Source: Drosophila persimilis
Taxonomy: Eukaryota > Arthropoda > Insecta > Diptera > Drosophilidae
Length of the DNA: 64,000 bases
Direction of reading: 5' to 3'
Assembly (NCBI RefSeq): GCF_003286085.1
Contig: NW_020825298.1
Coordinates: forward strand, 12,462,001-12,526,000
Of this stretch, positions 37,504-49,548 are shown piece by piece. The translations under genes were made by a program, and so were the position numbers. The notes under the pieces were generated by a model. That model worked only from the letters and a program-made list of their open reading frames with translations. It was not told where the DNA came from and did not search any database. Every line of letters begins with the position of its first letter. The first letter of the stretch is position 1.

Positions 37504-38034
37504 ATTAAACAATAGCGGTAGCGGATTGTGTTTTTAAAAAGTTTTTATTTTACTTCGAACTTCACTGATATAGATTTAAGTAGAGGGTCACAAAGGAATT
37601 CCGGGCCAAGGGATTGCGCGATCTTAATATTTAGCTAGACTTTGCGGTGTCGCTGCTGGATCAAGACTGATTTGAACTTTCTGATCTTTGCATCGTTGAT
37701 CCCTTTCGGGAATCGTTTTTCTATAAACATTTCAATTGATTTCGCCATCCCGAGTATTAGATTTCGTCATCCAAAGAGAGAACTGTAAAAGGCCTAAAGT
37801 GCAGGATCTGCAGAAAGCCGGGAGTGAGATTGTTTATGAGAAGCCGGGTGTGGGCAAACATTGGTTTTCCATTTAGGCGAGTGTCAAAGATTGGGATTGC
37901 GGCGGGGGCGCTTGAGATTGTACATCTTAGAAATCAATTAGGCGGAGGCCCAAGATTGAAATTGTTTTCGTTTTGGAAAGCCAAAGATTGTTTACAACTC
38001 GTATAAGAGCTCAATGGAATTGGGTACGTTAACT
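37503..38034 (-). repeat. 5' LTR of the errantivirus
   Basis: 532 bp, identical by eye to the 3' LTR. It begins AGTTAAC and ends TTTAATT on the minus strand. Internal minus-strand AATAAA at plus 37544-37549 and an Inr-like site near 37566. It lies in the same orientation as Pka-C1 transcription. Confidence 0.95.
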
Positions 38035-38038
38035 TGTA
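38035..38038. repeat. Right target-site duplication (TGTA)
   Basis: TGTA directly follows the 5' LTR end (plus-strand AACT at 38031-38034) and matches the left flank. Confidence 0.8.
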
Positions 38039-41000
38039 TGTATGAATGAATATCTATATGTAAGTCATTTTAATTGTTTCCATTGCTATTTCTATAACTC
38101 TATTTGGGCTTCTATTCCATTTGGGCATTCATTCCATTCCTTTTCCTTTCTGTTTCCTTTCCCTTCCGCTCATCCTGTTATCCTGTCCCGCTTCTGGCCC
38201 TCTCTGGCTGGCTGGTCTCTAGACAAAAAGGCTGCTTCGGCTGAGGTTTGGCTTCGAGGAGGAGGAGCAGCGCTACTTTTACACTGTTCCACCTGTAGAT
38301 TGTAGTTCTTTGTAGTTTGTAGCTTGAAGTTTGTAGTTTGTTGTTTGTAGTTTTTGTAGTTTTGTGTTGCTTATGCTGAAAGACACAATTAATTAGTTTT
38401 AAAACAAAAAATTAGTTCATTTGCATAATTTGCAATCTCTCGTTCTGCAGCGGCTACTTCTTCCGATCCGAACCGATCACCGATCAGCCTTCACTGAGGT
38501 CTCGTTTCAAATATCTACTTCCTACTCGGGTTTCTTGACCTCCTCCGCTAGCCGCAGACTCGTATCATATTCAAATATTCAAATGTTCACATATTCAAAT
38601 TCACAGCTCGCATCGACTCGAATCGAATCGTAGCGAATCACTCACAAAAACTAATCACCGAATCTCAGACTCTTGGAGTTCATGACTTTTGAGTCTATTA
38701 TTAGTTTTTATCTCTGCTATTTCCCTGCTATTTTTGGGCACGTGAAGACCTGTGTCAAGGTCGTCTGGGTGGGGGCTTCAAAGTTAATAGAACGGAAAAA
38801 TCATGCAAGTAAAAGCGTGGGTGGGGAAATGTGTGGAAATGGTTTTCAACAGAATTTACATTCGGATTGAGGTTTTTCTTCCAGAAAATGGCATTTCTTG
38901 TAAGCTATTCATGGGATCAATCTGATTGGGTTGCTCCCTCCCCCCTCCTCAGCACTTCAGGAGCATAGAACCCATTGGAGGAAGGTGGAAGGAAGGACTC
39001 TTCCATAAAGATGTTCCCCTTTGGGTCTGTTGCTGCTGCTGCAAGCATATTGGCATGTAAAAAGGCTTATAGATTTTTCGCCTTATCAGCCCTCTCCAGC
39101 ACATGCTCCCCCACCTCCACCTCCCCCTCCCCCTCTCTCCCTGTCTCTTTCTGTGGCAGTGGGGCAGCAGCTTATGACGTAAGCGAGCCACAGCAGCGTG
39201 CTATATTAAATCTCTTGCACAAAACACAGCCACAGATACAGCCACAGATACACACACTCACACTTGTGCAGATATAAAACAAAAAGAATAACAAGATAAA
39301 AAAAAGTTGGTTGTATTTTCAGGCGGCATTTTATCGCTGAAACAAAAAGCGTCACTGACTCCCCAGCCACCTCGTGTCGCTGCACCCACGCCAAGGTGTA
39401 GCCATAAAGATACAGGTACAGATACATTTTGTATACAATAGATACAAACAAACAAATATCTGAAATTGGAGAGCTGCAATATATAGCATTACACACAGTC
39501 GTCACTCTCGAGTATCCCTCTGTCTGCGGAGTTGTGGCATTGAATTTGCAAGAGATCTCTGGCTTTGTCTCTGGCTCTGGCTCTTGTCTCGCATTACATA
39601 AAGCCAACAAAAAGTACAAATTATGGGCTTAAGGGAGGGCTAATGGACTGCTGGCTAATGGCTAATGGGAGGAGGCATTACGTGAGGCCAAAAGCACAGA
39701 CTTTCACTTGTCCAGAGATCGAACAGAGAGTGGCCTTGAAGTGACTGGCCCTTCACACAGCCACCCACCCACAAGACAAGACAAAAAGAGTTTTTTCAGA
39801 GACCAGAGAGACTTTACAAAGGTGGTAGGTACTTCCTCACGTTTGCTTCTTTGTGTCTTTGGCTTTTATGGGAATCTCAAATAAAGAAACGTCGTTTTAG
39901 AGGCTGGAATAATAGGAATAGTGGCTTCCAAGTCTGGCAACATATTTGACCTACAGGCAATGACAAAGAGAACAATCCAAATACTACGTATAAAATATAT
40001 TCACAAGATATTTCCAACAAAAAACAACGGATACTTAAATCATATGAAATAAAATTAATTTATATACATAAGAAAAAGATATTCATTCTTTCCTTCATCA
40101 CCTCCAACCCCCCCAAGGCCTGCCAAAATTCAAGACGAAAAACATTTCAATAAATCAACAAAAAGCCAGAGGACCACTGCCACTGGCACTGAGAGTGGAC
40201 AAGACTGAAAATATCTTTAGATATACATACACGATCTATAAATGAAACATATACATACATATATATGTATAGGGAGGGGGGTAAATATGATGAAAATGAG
40301 TTGATTGTTCAAGCAGATGTTCCTTCGCCTCGAAAAGTGCACTTTTTTGATCGAAAAAAACGCCAATAAAAGCTGCGAGTGCAGTGGGACACACCCTACC
40401 CTTCGGGTTACCCTGAGATTTCCACAAAAAATAAATAAATACATATGTATATTTTGGTAGGTTATATAATTTATACAGAAAACATCGATAACCGCAAACG
40501 AGGAGCCGCCCACCCACTCACTCATGCAAATGACATACGAAACACGATTTTATTCCATTTATTTATAGGCCAACCTTTTATATTCGCTTTAAGCCCCTTC
40601 GCTTAATCCCCTTCAGTCAGTCAGTCCGTCATTCCCTCCGTTTATTTGTGAGTTTGTCAAGGAGTCAGCCCTGGTCGGTAATTAAACAATTTTTAAAATG
40701 CAGTTTGTGCCGTGTATCCATCAAATATTCAGGAGGAGGCCCAGGCCCAACCCCAGAGATTTCCCACAGATGGACAGGGGACAGGGGTAAGGGAGAACCT
40801 GTGCGAAGCGAGCACCTGCTGTGTCCAGTGCCTCTTTTCTCTTCAACTTTTCAGTCGTTTGGCCTTTTATAAAATTCACAAGGGAGAGAAAGAGGGGTAG
40901 AAGTGCCACAGAAAGACAGAGAGAACCATGTCAAATGTCTGTGGAGCCTCCCAGCTCCCTGCCACCCACCTGCTGCTGTCATCGCCAGCTGCTTAACTCT

Positions 41001-44000
41001 GTCTCAAAGGCGGAGACAGGGTCTAAGTCCACGCATATCATATCGTATCGTATCGCATGCTACGTGTCATATCTCAGGGCATGCCAGAGACTCAGATAAG
41101 AACATGGTGAAACGGAAAGCTAATGAAAGGGGATTCAAGGGAATGAGGAAACACTTGTCACCAGAGAAGCTCTCCAAGACAGCAGGAATCGGAATAGTAG
41201 AAAAGTGGAAAAGTTTCCATGCAACATTTTTTATTGATTTGAAATTGCAAGAAGAAAAAAGTATCTTCAATAAAAATTCCATTCAAACTCTTTCAACTGA
41301 ACAGCATTCAATGTTGGCCCTCCCCTCCCCTCTCCGCCCTTCTGGCCACCCATCAATCCATCCGTCCCCCCATCTGCCCTTTCGCTTCACTGACTTTGGC
41401 AGCAGCTTCCTCTCCGGACTTCTGTCCGATGGTCAATCAGTCGATTGCCCCTTGTCGGCCCTCCCTTCCCCTCCCTCGTTCGAGGGTTCAATAAACGTAA
41501 AAACAGAAAAGAGATCTGCAATTTGCAATTCACTTTCGGCTTGCGATGCTTTGTTGTCACTCGTCTCTCCTTTTCTCTGCTCGCAATGTTCCCAGCCCTC
41601 TGTTCTCACACTCATCTCCCATTCTTTGAACTTTCAACTTTGTTTAAGGCGAAAACAAGCGCCAGAAATGCTGTTCCGACCAGAGCAATACTCATTAATT
41701 AGCATACCCTCGAATGGGGGATCGGGGATCGGGAATCCATCGATGGAGCAGCTCTCGACCGACTCTCGCTCGTAAATCAAAGTGTGGAAAACTTTTTGGG
41801 GCAATAATCGTAGTTGGGGCGATGCGGTGCGCCGTATCTAATGTCAATAAACTTTTTGGCTTTGAAATCAAATCAATTTTCATGCCAAACGAAAGCGCAG
41901 ACAACACGTTGGAGGAGCATGGGGCATGGGGCACGGGGCACGGGGCATGGGGCACGGGACACGGCACTGGGGGATGACAACGCACAAGAGAAAAGCAAAA
42001 GAGAAAATCGATACGGAGGCCCTCAAGGCAAATCAATTAAAGAAATTTTATATGCATAAAATACGTTTTCCATTTCATATTTTCTCTCGTTTTCCGCAGA
42101 ACTGAAAAGAGAGAAAATGTCAAACAAAATGAACAGGAAACGGAAACAAGAGACGAGGAGAAACTGAGGGCTTGGGAGGGCCAAGCGACAAGAGCGGAGA
42201 AGCGCAAATTAAAAGCAAATTTCAATTTTTGCAATGACATTGTCATTGTTGTAGTTGCTGTTGCTACCGTTTCCCCCGCAGCTGCCGCATGCCGCATGCC
42301 CCGCTTTTTGTTGTAACAGAATTAACTACGAAAGTAATTAAAGACCAGGGGCAAGGCAAGGCAAGGCATGGCATGGCAAGGCATGGCATGGCAAGACAGA
42401 GTAGGACTCAGGCCAGGACCCACACTTTGGGGCAGGATTGGGTTGGGTCTGGGGTCAACTGTGGTGCCCGCAGGCGGCAGCAGCAGCAGCAGGCAGGAGG
42501 AGGCTTTAAGAGGATGAGGGGTGGCATGGACAGGAGGACAGGAGACTCGAGTTGTCTTGCGCGCGCACGAAGCCAATTAACATTACACACAAACGCACCT
42601 ACAGGCCCCGCGAGGGCAGATCGAGGAGTACTCCGTTCCGTTCATAGTTCATTTCAACACGAAAACCACTCTTCAAGTGTACACAACACATTTGTGGGCC
42701 TTGAGATTCGTAAATTCTCCCAATTGTCGGAGAGATGAGTCTTCGAGCAGCCCTCCATCTCGTGCCGTGCCGCCCACACAGCCACAGGGCACACTGGCTA
42801 AGGAAGCCACTGAGGAGGATAATGGGTGGACTGATGGACCCAAGAGGGGCAGGCAGCAGGGGGACGAATGGTTGGATGGATGGTATATGGGGGCTTACAC
42901 GCAACAGCGCCGCCGGCGACATGGCGCACAATTTGTGCGCTGCAATAAAATGAAATTAAAATTTGAAACAACTACAGAAGCAACAAGAAATATTCCAGGA
43001 GAAGGGAGTGGAGTGCACTGCGTGAGTGTGCGTTGGAGTGCGGCATCTGTGTGTGTGTGTGTGTTTGTGTGGGTGTAGGGATGTATGGATGTATGGGGAA
43101 TCCATGGACTATGTGGATGAACACACAGCTGAGAAGCTTAAGCGCCTTCATCCATCGTCATCATTCTTATTTCTCTCCCTCATCGCATTATTATTTCTGT
43201 TATTTTTTCGCTCTCTCCCTCCTCTCCCCCCTCACTCCCTCTCTGATTTTATGATAAGACAGTAATTACATTTATCTGCTGCTGGCAGCAACGAATAAAA
43301 ATTCACTCTACATCGAGCGAGCAGCAGCGACCCACATGGCGTATGCGAGATATATGCAAAAACATGTTGCGCATACGTCATGTGGTGCGGTGCGTTGCGG
43401 TGCGGCATGGCATCCAAGGTAAAGTGCATTGAGAATTAGCTAAATTATCAATGCGGTGAGAGAGGGGGCCTGGATGGGGTTGGCGATTACCTTCAAAACT
43501 CAAATGAACGACCAACGCGCAGCGTGGGGTCTATAGGTCAAGGACATTCAACAAATTGTTTATTCGAAAAGAGCATCATCAGAAATGCGTAAGTGGAAGA
43601 ATGTCAAGCGACTGACGTCATGAATGCGTAATAACCCAATTAAATCGAGAGACGGAAAAAAAACTTATAATAGAAACCGAGCTAAATGATTGGGCGTGCC
43701 CCCTTCCAATCTACACTCTCCTACAGGGTAGAGTGTTTTTGTCACTCTCGAAAGATTGATGATTCCATTAGGGCAGTCCCTTGCCCCCTACCCCCTGCCC
43801 GTTGCCCAATCTCGCAGTGTAATTTCTATAGCGCCACACAAATAATTAATCAATAATTACGCTACGTGTGCCTGTGGAGGGGGGAGGTAGAGACTAGGGG
43901 GCCGCCGGACTAGACAAAAAAATATATTCCCTCTATTATACCCTTTGCAAAAGGGGGGTATTGGGGGCTGTGACTAGATTTCACTGTAAAGATCTCCGGA

Positions 44001-44409
44001 ATGTAGCCATCCGTTCGCTTATGGGTACTTTTGTACCATCCTTTGGCGACAAAGAGGTATCAATGGTGCGACCCTTGAAATAATCATCCTTTCTGCTGAC
44101 TGGCACCTGGTCCCACGTTCCCCGTCTCTTTCTGCCGCCACAAAGAGAGTCTCCTCCCTCTCTCTCTCTCCCTCTCTCTCTCTGTCTGTTCTCTTCTCTG
44201 GCAACAAAAAGTATTATTGATTACATGTCAATTTTATTGAATTTGTGCAAGAGAGATGGCCGATGCGAGTCTCTCTCCTCTCCTCCTCCCCCGCTAATTG
44301 TATTCCCCCCCACTCTCCTTTGGCTTTCTTTCATTCCTTTTTTTTATCAAATTCAATTAGACGCACGACTATAACTGTAATTGTATGTTCGCCGTCACAG
44401 GGACAGAGC

Positions 44410-44440
<31 letters not shown>

Positions 44441-44769
44441 GGAGGGGGAGGGAAGCAGGAGGCCAATAAAAAGTACTGTTATTGTTGTCTTTTGTTATCA
44501 GGACACATGATGATAATGAATGCACCACCACATCACAATAATGACGATAATAATAACAATAATGATGATGACGATGATGATGATGATGTAACCATGAAAA
44601 ACTATGCCATAAAAAGGGGCTGGGGAGGGGTGGGGAGGGGTTAGATGTGCATACTCTTAACCCATTTTCCACACTCACCCACTCCGAGACAACAAAACAA
44701 ATTAAAAACCAAACAAAAGACAATGAATGGGGGATACCCAAGGGGAAACGAGAACCTCTGAGAGGCCCA

Positions 44770-44772
<3 letters not shown>

Positions 44773-44812
<40 letters not shown>
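44773..44812. repeat. (AG)20 microsatellite
   Basis: Twenty perfect AG units. Confidence 0.95.
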
Positions 44813-44813
<1 letters not shown>

Positions 44814-46732
44814 CTAGAAGAAAAACTAGTGGCAGGGAGGGGGAGGGGGGGACCTGGGAGCTGCATAAATGAATCTAATAACTGCCTTTGTTTGTTGCCA
44901 CCGCTCTCGAGCCCCTTCTGCCATTCTGCCCTTATGCCCCACTGCCCCTACCCCACCCCCCCCCCCCTTGCAATCACCTTGCACCTCTTCATTCTTATCG
45001 CCAGCTGTTCCGTTCCGTTCTGTTTTGTTGTTTTTCTGCGTTGCCTCCCAAGTTCTGTTTTAGTTTTCAAGGAGCAGCCCCCCGGCCTCCCCACCCCCTC
45101 CCACCTCATACTCCTTATAGCATGACAAGTGGCGTCAATGGGTTTTGTTTTTTCTTTTTTCTAATTTTCTACTGATAAGGCGCCCCCTGCCCCTTCCCCT
45201 TCGGGGGGCCCACACTCGATGGATGTCCACTATTTGTTTTCCAGCCAATTCCTTATCAGCGTAGCGCTCAGAAAAGTGTTCGAGAAATCGAATGTCCATT
45301 AAATAGAAGGCAAAAGTGTTTCGATTATAATGAAATGAATGAATTTTTGTCCCAGAAATTTCCCAGAAATTCGATAGCAAAGTCGCTCATTCTTTTGTAT
45401 CTCCTGTTTCCACTCCTTCCAGTTCATATACGATATAAGTATATTTTGTACAGTGAAATCTATGGCATATACCTGCCCGTAAATAACGCCACACGTAAAC
45501 AGAAAATAAAAGAGAATATTTCAATTTTCATTGTGGCACTGTTTTTCCATGTTCAATTCTATTTTATTTGCTCATAAATTCTGAATGAAAATTGCCTGCT
45601 GGCAGACAGCAAAAGCAACAGAACCCGACTATGGGGACGTTTGTATCTCACAGATACACACACTCCGCAACGAATGGGCGAGAGCTGTGAAGTACTAGAC
45701 CTTTCGATACTCTCTACTTTCGGGCAAAGGGTTCTCAAGCAAGCTTCCCCTCAGAGATACACCCTAAACCCGTATACCCCGACCCACGAGAACCGGGGCG
45801 AAAACTGTGGAGCGAGAAGCGAAAATAAGTAAATAAACAGCGACTACAATTCGAAAGCAAAAACGACGAAAATAATTGCACAAATGAAACAAAAAGACTA
45901 TTAAAACGAGCACAAAAACAAAAAAAAACACACCACTCGAGAGAGAGGGACGGGGAGGGCGTACGGTCGGGTGACGAGTCGAAGCCGAGAGACAGCGAGA
46001 CGGACGATGCGACGTGTCTGTGTGTGTGTGTGTGTGTGTGTGCGTTAGCTTTATATTTAAATGATTTTGCTCGCAGTTTGCCTTCGTTTTGCCGGTGATG
46101 CCCCACGCCCCGCCCCGCCCCGCCTGTGGATCTCTCGATGGGGATCTGGGCTCTGTCTGACTGAATGTTGTCTCAATTTGAATGCCTGCATTCGCTGAAT
46201 GCCGCCCGCCACTCCCCTAACGTTTTCAGAGAGGTAGAGAGGGGAGGGCTGATGCGAAAACCCGTTTGCAAAAAACAAAAAAAAAACCATCAAAAAACTC
46301 AACGAAAAAGTTAACAAAAACAGACAACAAAACTCACATTTAATTTATTCTCGATGCGTAAGAGAAAACAAAAACAAAAATAAAATTTGACTCTTGTATC
46401 GGACCTCTCTTTCATCTGTCGCTGTCCCTGTCGCTCTTCTCATTTGCATTGCTCATACGACGCGTTGCCCAAGCCTTTTCCTGGCTAGTGAAAATCTCTG
46501 TTAACCCTAGAGCTGCTGAGCGATGGGAAACTGGAGAGCCAGATAACACATTTGTCTTATTGAAACTCTTGGGAAACTCTCGAGAGCTCGTTTCCATAAT
46601 TGTTTTCTTTGCTTTTCTCCGGCTGCTTCCTTCCTTCCTTCCTTTAATTGCGAGCATTGTCTGCTCTTCGCCAGCGTTTTCTTGGGTTGTGGCGCGTGCG
46701 TGTTTGGCAAACCCCCGGTTTTGAGGGCACTG

Positions 46733-47134
46733 TTACAAGGCTGAGATCCCCCCGCAGCCCCCCGTTGCCCCCGCGCTGTGCTCGCAGCCCGAAATTGGCC
46801 AGACAACGTCGTCAGATTCACAAACGATGGCGTTGCCAGCTGCATTCTTGCTGTCGTTGTCGTGTCGTGGAGCCAGAGCTGCTTTACTTGGCTTTGGCTT
46901 TGGCTTCGGCTTCGGCTTACGGTCTAGGCGCTGCTGCTGCTTATTGGAGCAAGTCGAGTCTCTGAGCGTGTGCGTGTCTGCAGCGAACAAAGTCTCAGAA
47001 CAAGTTTTGGGGCCGCCGCGACATCCAACTGTGACCTGAACTTTGGCACCGAACGATGTTGTGCTCCAAATACACAGCACAACCAATGAGATAATCAGCC
47101 GAAGAAGAACGAATCTACTTGAGAATAGTACCAT
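46733..47134 (-). CDS. Candidate small secreted protein (hypothetical)
   Basis: A 133-codon frame begins with a convincing signal peptide (MVLFSSRF, then a Leu/Ile/Val-rich core, ending STTSFGA). A mature part of about 103 residues follows, with seven cysteines and a (KP)n stretch around residues 75-85. Upstream is a possible acceptor (TTTATTTAG, plus ~47193-47201), and the frame is open to 47233. Against it: codon bias is mixed, the Gly-rich C-terminus comes from C/G runs, and an opposite-strand ORF overlaps. It lies on the Pka-C1 strand inside the inferred 3'UTR intron. No family recognised. Confidence 0.25.
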   Translation of the reverse strand: MVLFSSRFVLLRLIISLVVLCIWSTTSFGAKVQVTVGCRGGPKTCSETLFAADTHTLRDSTCSNKQQQRLDRKPKPKPKPKPSKAALAPRHDNDSKNAAGNAIVCESDDVVWPISGCEHSAGATGGCGGISAL

Positions 47135-49264
47135 TAAAATCTCAAAAATAAGAGAAATTTCTACTCGAAACATAGGCGCATAGTTCCTAAATAAAGGAAA
47201 GGGTACACACATGTCTAGTGGCAGGCCTCCCACTCACCCTAGGGCCCCCACGCTCTCTCCGCATTGATAAACAATCAGAAAATCCATGGAATAGATTTCG
47301 TTTAAGGTAAATAAGTATGGCTAATGCCCAAATGCCTAATGCCCAAATACTGGTGCTTAGTACCCATGACTACGAACGAAATCGTAATTGACTTGGCCCA
47401 AAACAAATGATTGATGGCCGTCGGTCGGCTTCAGCAGAGAGCGACTTCAAGCGACAGAAAAGAGCAACAAAAGCAAACATCGATTATTGTATAATTGGTG
47501 CCAATAAAATTCGTAGACGAGACACAAATGTCACATGGAAATGCACGACTCGTACAGGGTATAAATAAAGCGAAAGCGCTAGAGAACACACATGGAGGGG
47601 AGTGGTTGGGAGGGGAGGGGAGGGGATCGGCTGGGATGGCAGATACATTTTGTGCGAGGCTTGGCTAAAGGTCAGCCAAAGGTCATGGTCAGTCAATAAT
47701 TTGATCTTTCAAGAATTTCAAAGTTTTTCTCCGTTTAGTTTTTCACTTTTCCACAGAAAATTCCCAACGAATTTTATGCGGCATTTGCACGCATTTTTCG
47801 CTCTTGAAATATTGGAGGGACATAAAATATTGTAATTTATTAATTACGAGCAGAAAGAACAGTAGTTTCTGTATTTAATGGCCAGCGGGCACGCAAAAGT
47901 CGACAAATGAAAAAGTATTCATAATATTTCATGTTCAAAGTTTTCGGTTTCTGGTTTCTGCCTTCGCAGGGTATACCCCTAGAAATGGGTCAATTGTGGA
48001 TATTCCCTAGAAGAATAAGAGAGTAATTTGCTAAAACTTTCCCAGGAATACAATAAAATAAATTAGAAACAAAGAAAGACATAAATAGAGGTGTTTCCCA
48101 TCATTGCGAGCGCATTCCATGTCAAAAAAAAGAAATACAATTATCAGTTATCAGTATTCTGTCGGCTGTTTGTCATTCCAGAGGATAAGGCCCTCTTTTG
48201 AATGACGTATAGCCCTTGTAGAGCTGTTACTAGCCCTAGGGGTACGTATCTTTATCTGTGGGTGCCAGGAAATAGGAATACCAAGAAAAATGTGGAATAC
48301 ATCACGTATGTAGATCGGGGGGCATGTACACATCGTATGTACCCCAACGAGAGACGAGTCATCCACGGAATACTTATACAGTACAAGTTCGAGGGAATCT
48401 AATTAAAAAAGTACATATTCCATGTCGATCCATGTTTTGCGCAAAAAACAAACAAATGTCTGAGGAATGCCTCTGGGAAACTCTCGAGAACGCACTTTAA
48501 CTGAGAGCAAAGCAATCAATCAATCAATCAGACTGATGCTCGTCCGTCCCATCAATCACATGCGGAAAACATCACACAACAAACAGGCAGCCAGCAAAAA
48601 AAAAAAAAAAGAACAGAACAAATGGGGAGAGGAGAATTACCCTTGGGCTTGCTCAAATGAAACCCCATTACGAAAAAAAAGGTTAATACAGTATTATTTA
48701 TAGTCAATAGATTAACATTCAATTATGCAATGTGTGTGGAAAAGTGAGTGGAATGGGAACGGGAGTCATGCTTAATAATAGAAACAATAGATTAACATTA
48801 GAGCATATACGAGTATGAATGAAGCAGTGGGGAAATAATAAATCAAGGATAAAAATATAGATTTGTACAATGAAACAATAAATGGGTACAGACATAAATG
48901 GAGAAAAGATGTGTTTAAATGGAGAGTGAGAAAAATAGGTTAAAAGCAAAAAGGTTATCCATTGAAGGAAACCTCAAAGCAGGCAAAATATACAGATATG
49001 TTGTAGGCGTATGAAATGATGCATAAAATATGGTATAAAGAACAGAATATACTATATATCACGGTGAAAGAAGGTGCTTGTAAAAATATATAAGGTGCTC
49101 AGGGGATTAGTAAGCGATTAATAAAGTTAGAAATCTGTTAAATATAATGGAAATTATACAAATATTATTCATTATTGGGTTGGGGTTAAGCATATTAGAG
49201 AAATCTTGCATATCTTGAATCTTGAGTCTTGGCTTTCTTCCTAAATTATTCTTATTCATATTTC

Positions 49265-49270
49265 TTTATT
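49265..49270 (-). terminator. Pka-C1: Candidate proximal polyA signal of Pka-C1
   Basis: TTTATT on the plus strand is AATAAA on the minus strand, about 730 bases past the Pka-C1 stop and beyond the 3'UTR donor. It would serve transcripts that do not splice the 3'UTR intron. Confidence 0.4.
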
Positions 49271-49548
49271 CCTGGGGGAGGTCTTTCATCTGTGAATCAT
49301 ACAATGGTGGGTTCTTCTGTTTACTATCTGCAAAGTTCTTTCCCTAGGAAATTCTTAAAAAAGTTTGTTCATCTGTGAATCATATACTAAATATACAACC
49401 TACATACATATGTATGTAAGGGGATTTTTCTTCTTCCTCAAGTTCTTTCCCTACAACTGATATCAGTCGGATCGAAAGGTTCTATTCAGCTGCTCATCGA
49501 GCCTTCGAGTCTATGGTTTATAGAAATAGTTATTGGCCGTGTACTCAC

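Larger units (their letters stand above)
35040..38034 (-). mobile_element. Errantivirus (gypsy-type LTR retroelement), env-only internal structure, no gag/pol
   Basis: A 2995-bp element on the minus strand. In its own 5'-3' order it has LTR 38034-37503, a primer-binding site matching tRNA-Lys (TGGCGCCCAACGTGGGGC, 37503-37486, first T shared with the LTR), a ~480-base leader, one env ORF (37003-35582), a polypurine tract AATGGGGGG (35580-35572), and LTR 35571-35040. LTR ends are AGTTA...TAATT, and a 4-bp TGTA duplication flanks the element, both as in the gypsy group. Autonomous relatives are about 7-8 kb with gag, pol and env; here gag and pol are absent with no remnant. The two LTRs look identical across 532 bp, so insertion is recent. 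The leader joined directly to an intact env resembles the spliced subgenomic env RNA. A simple internal deletion is the alternative. Confidence 0.93.
31925..38375 (-). other. Pka-C1: Inferred distal 3'UTR exon of Pka-C1 (minus strand), interrupted by a retroelement
   Basis: On the minus strand, 31913-35039 and 38039-38375 are strongly A-rich with CAA/AAC words (for example repeated ACTACAAA at 38290-38360), typical of fly 3'UTRs and unlike the flanking DNA. The block is bounded upstream by a consensus acceptor (branch-like CTAATTAAT, then TGTCTTTCAG; AG at 38376-38377). Downstream it is bounded by AATAAA (plus-strand TTTATT 31946-31951) about 30 bases inside the boundary. The nearest upstream minus-strand donor in a gene is GTGAGT at 49543-49548 in the Pka-C1 3'UTR. 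No ORF here is credible apart from the retroelement env. An independent long noncoding RNA is the alternative. Seen: signals and composition. Inferred: linkage to Pka-C1. Confidence 0.45.
38376..49548 (-). other. Pka-C1: Inferred 11.2-kb 3'UTR intron of Pka-C1; otherwise gene-poor
   Basis: Bounded on the minus strand by donor GTGAGT (49548-49543) and acceptor TTTCAG (AG at 38377-38376). Contents are (AG)20 at 44773-44812, (GA)n at 44409-44434, GAT repeats at 44555-44588, (TG)n at 46019-46042, GGCATG/GGCACG cryptic repeats at 41917-41970 and 42345-42393, a CRE palindrome at 43613, an orphan TATAAATA at 47560-47567, a CpG-rich patch near 45940-46020, and one weak candidate ORF at 46733-47134. 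A proximal polyA signal (AATAAA, plus 49265-49270) would let a short unspliced isoform end near 49250. Confidence 0.45.

Noticed and set aside
46827..47039. 70-codon plus-strand ORF starting MALPAAFLL
   Set aside because: Driven by a TTTGGC repeat and overlapped by the more plausible minus-strand frame at 46733-47134.
47560..47567. TATAAATA in the Pka-C1 3' intron
   Set aside because: No start codon or ORF of interest within 300 bases downstream.
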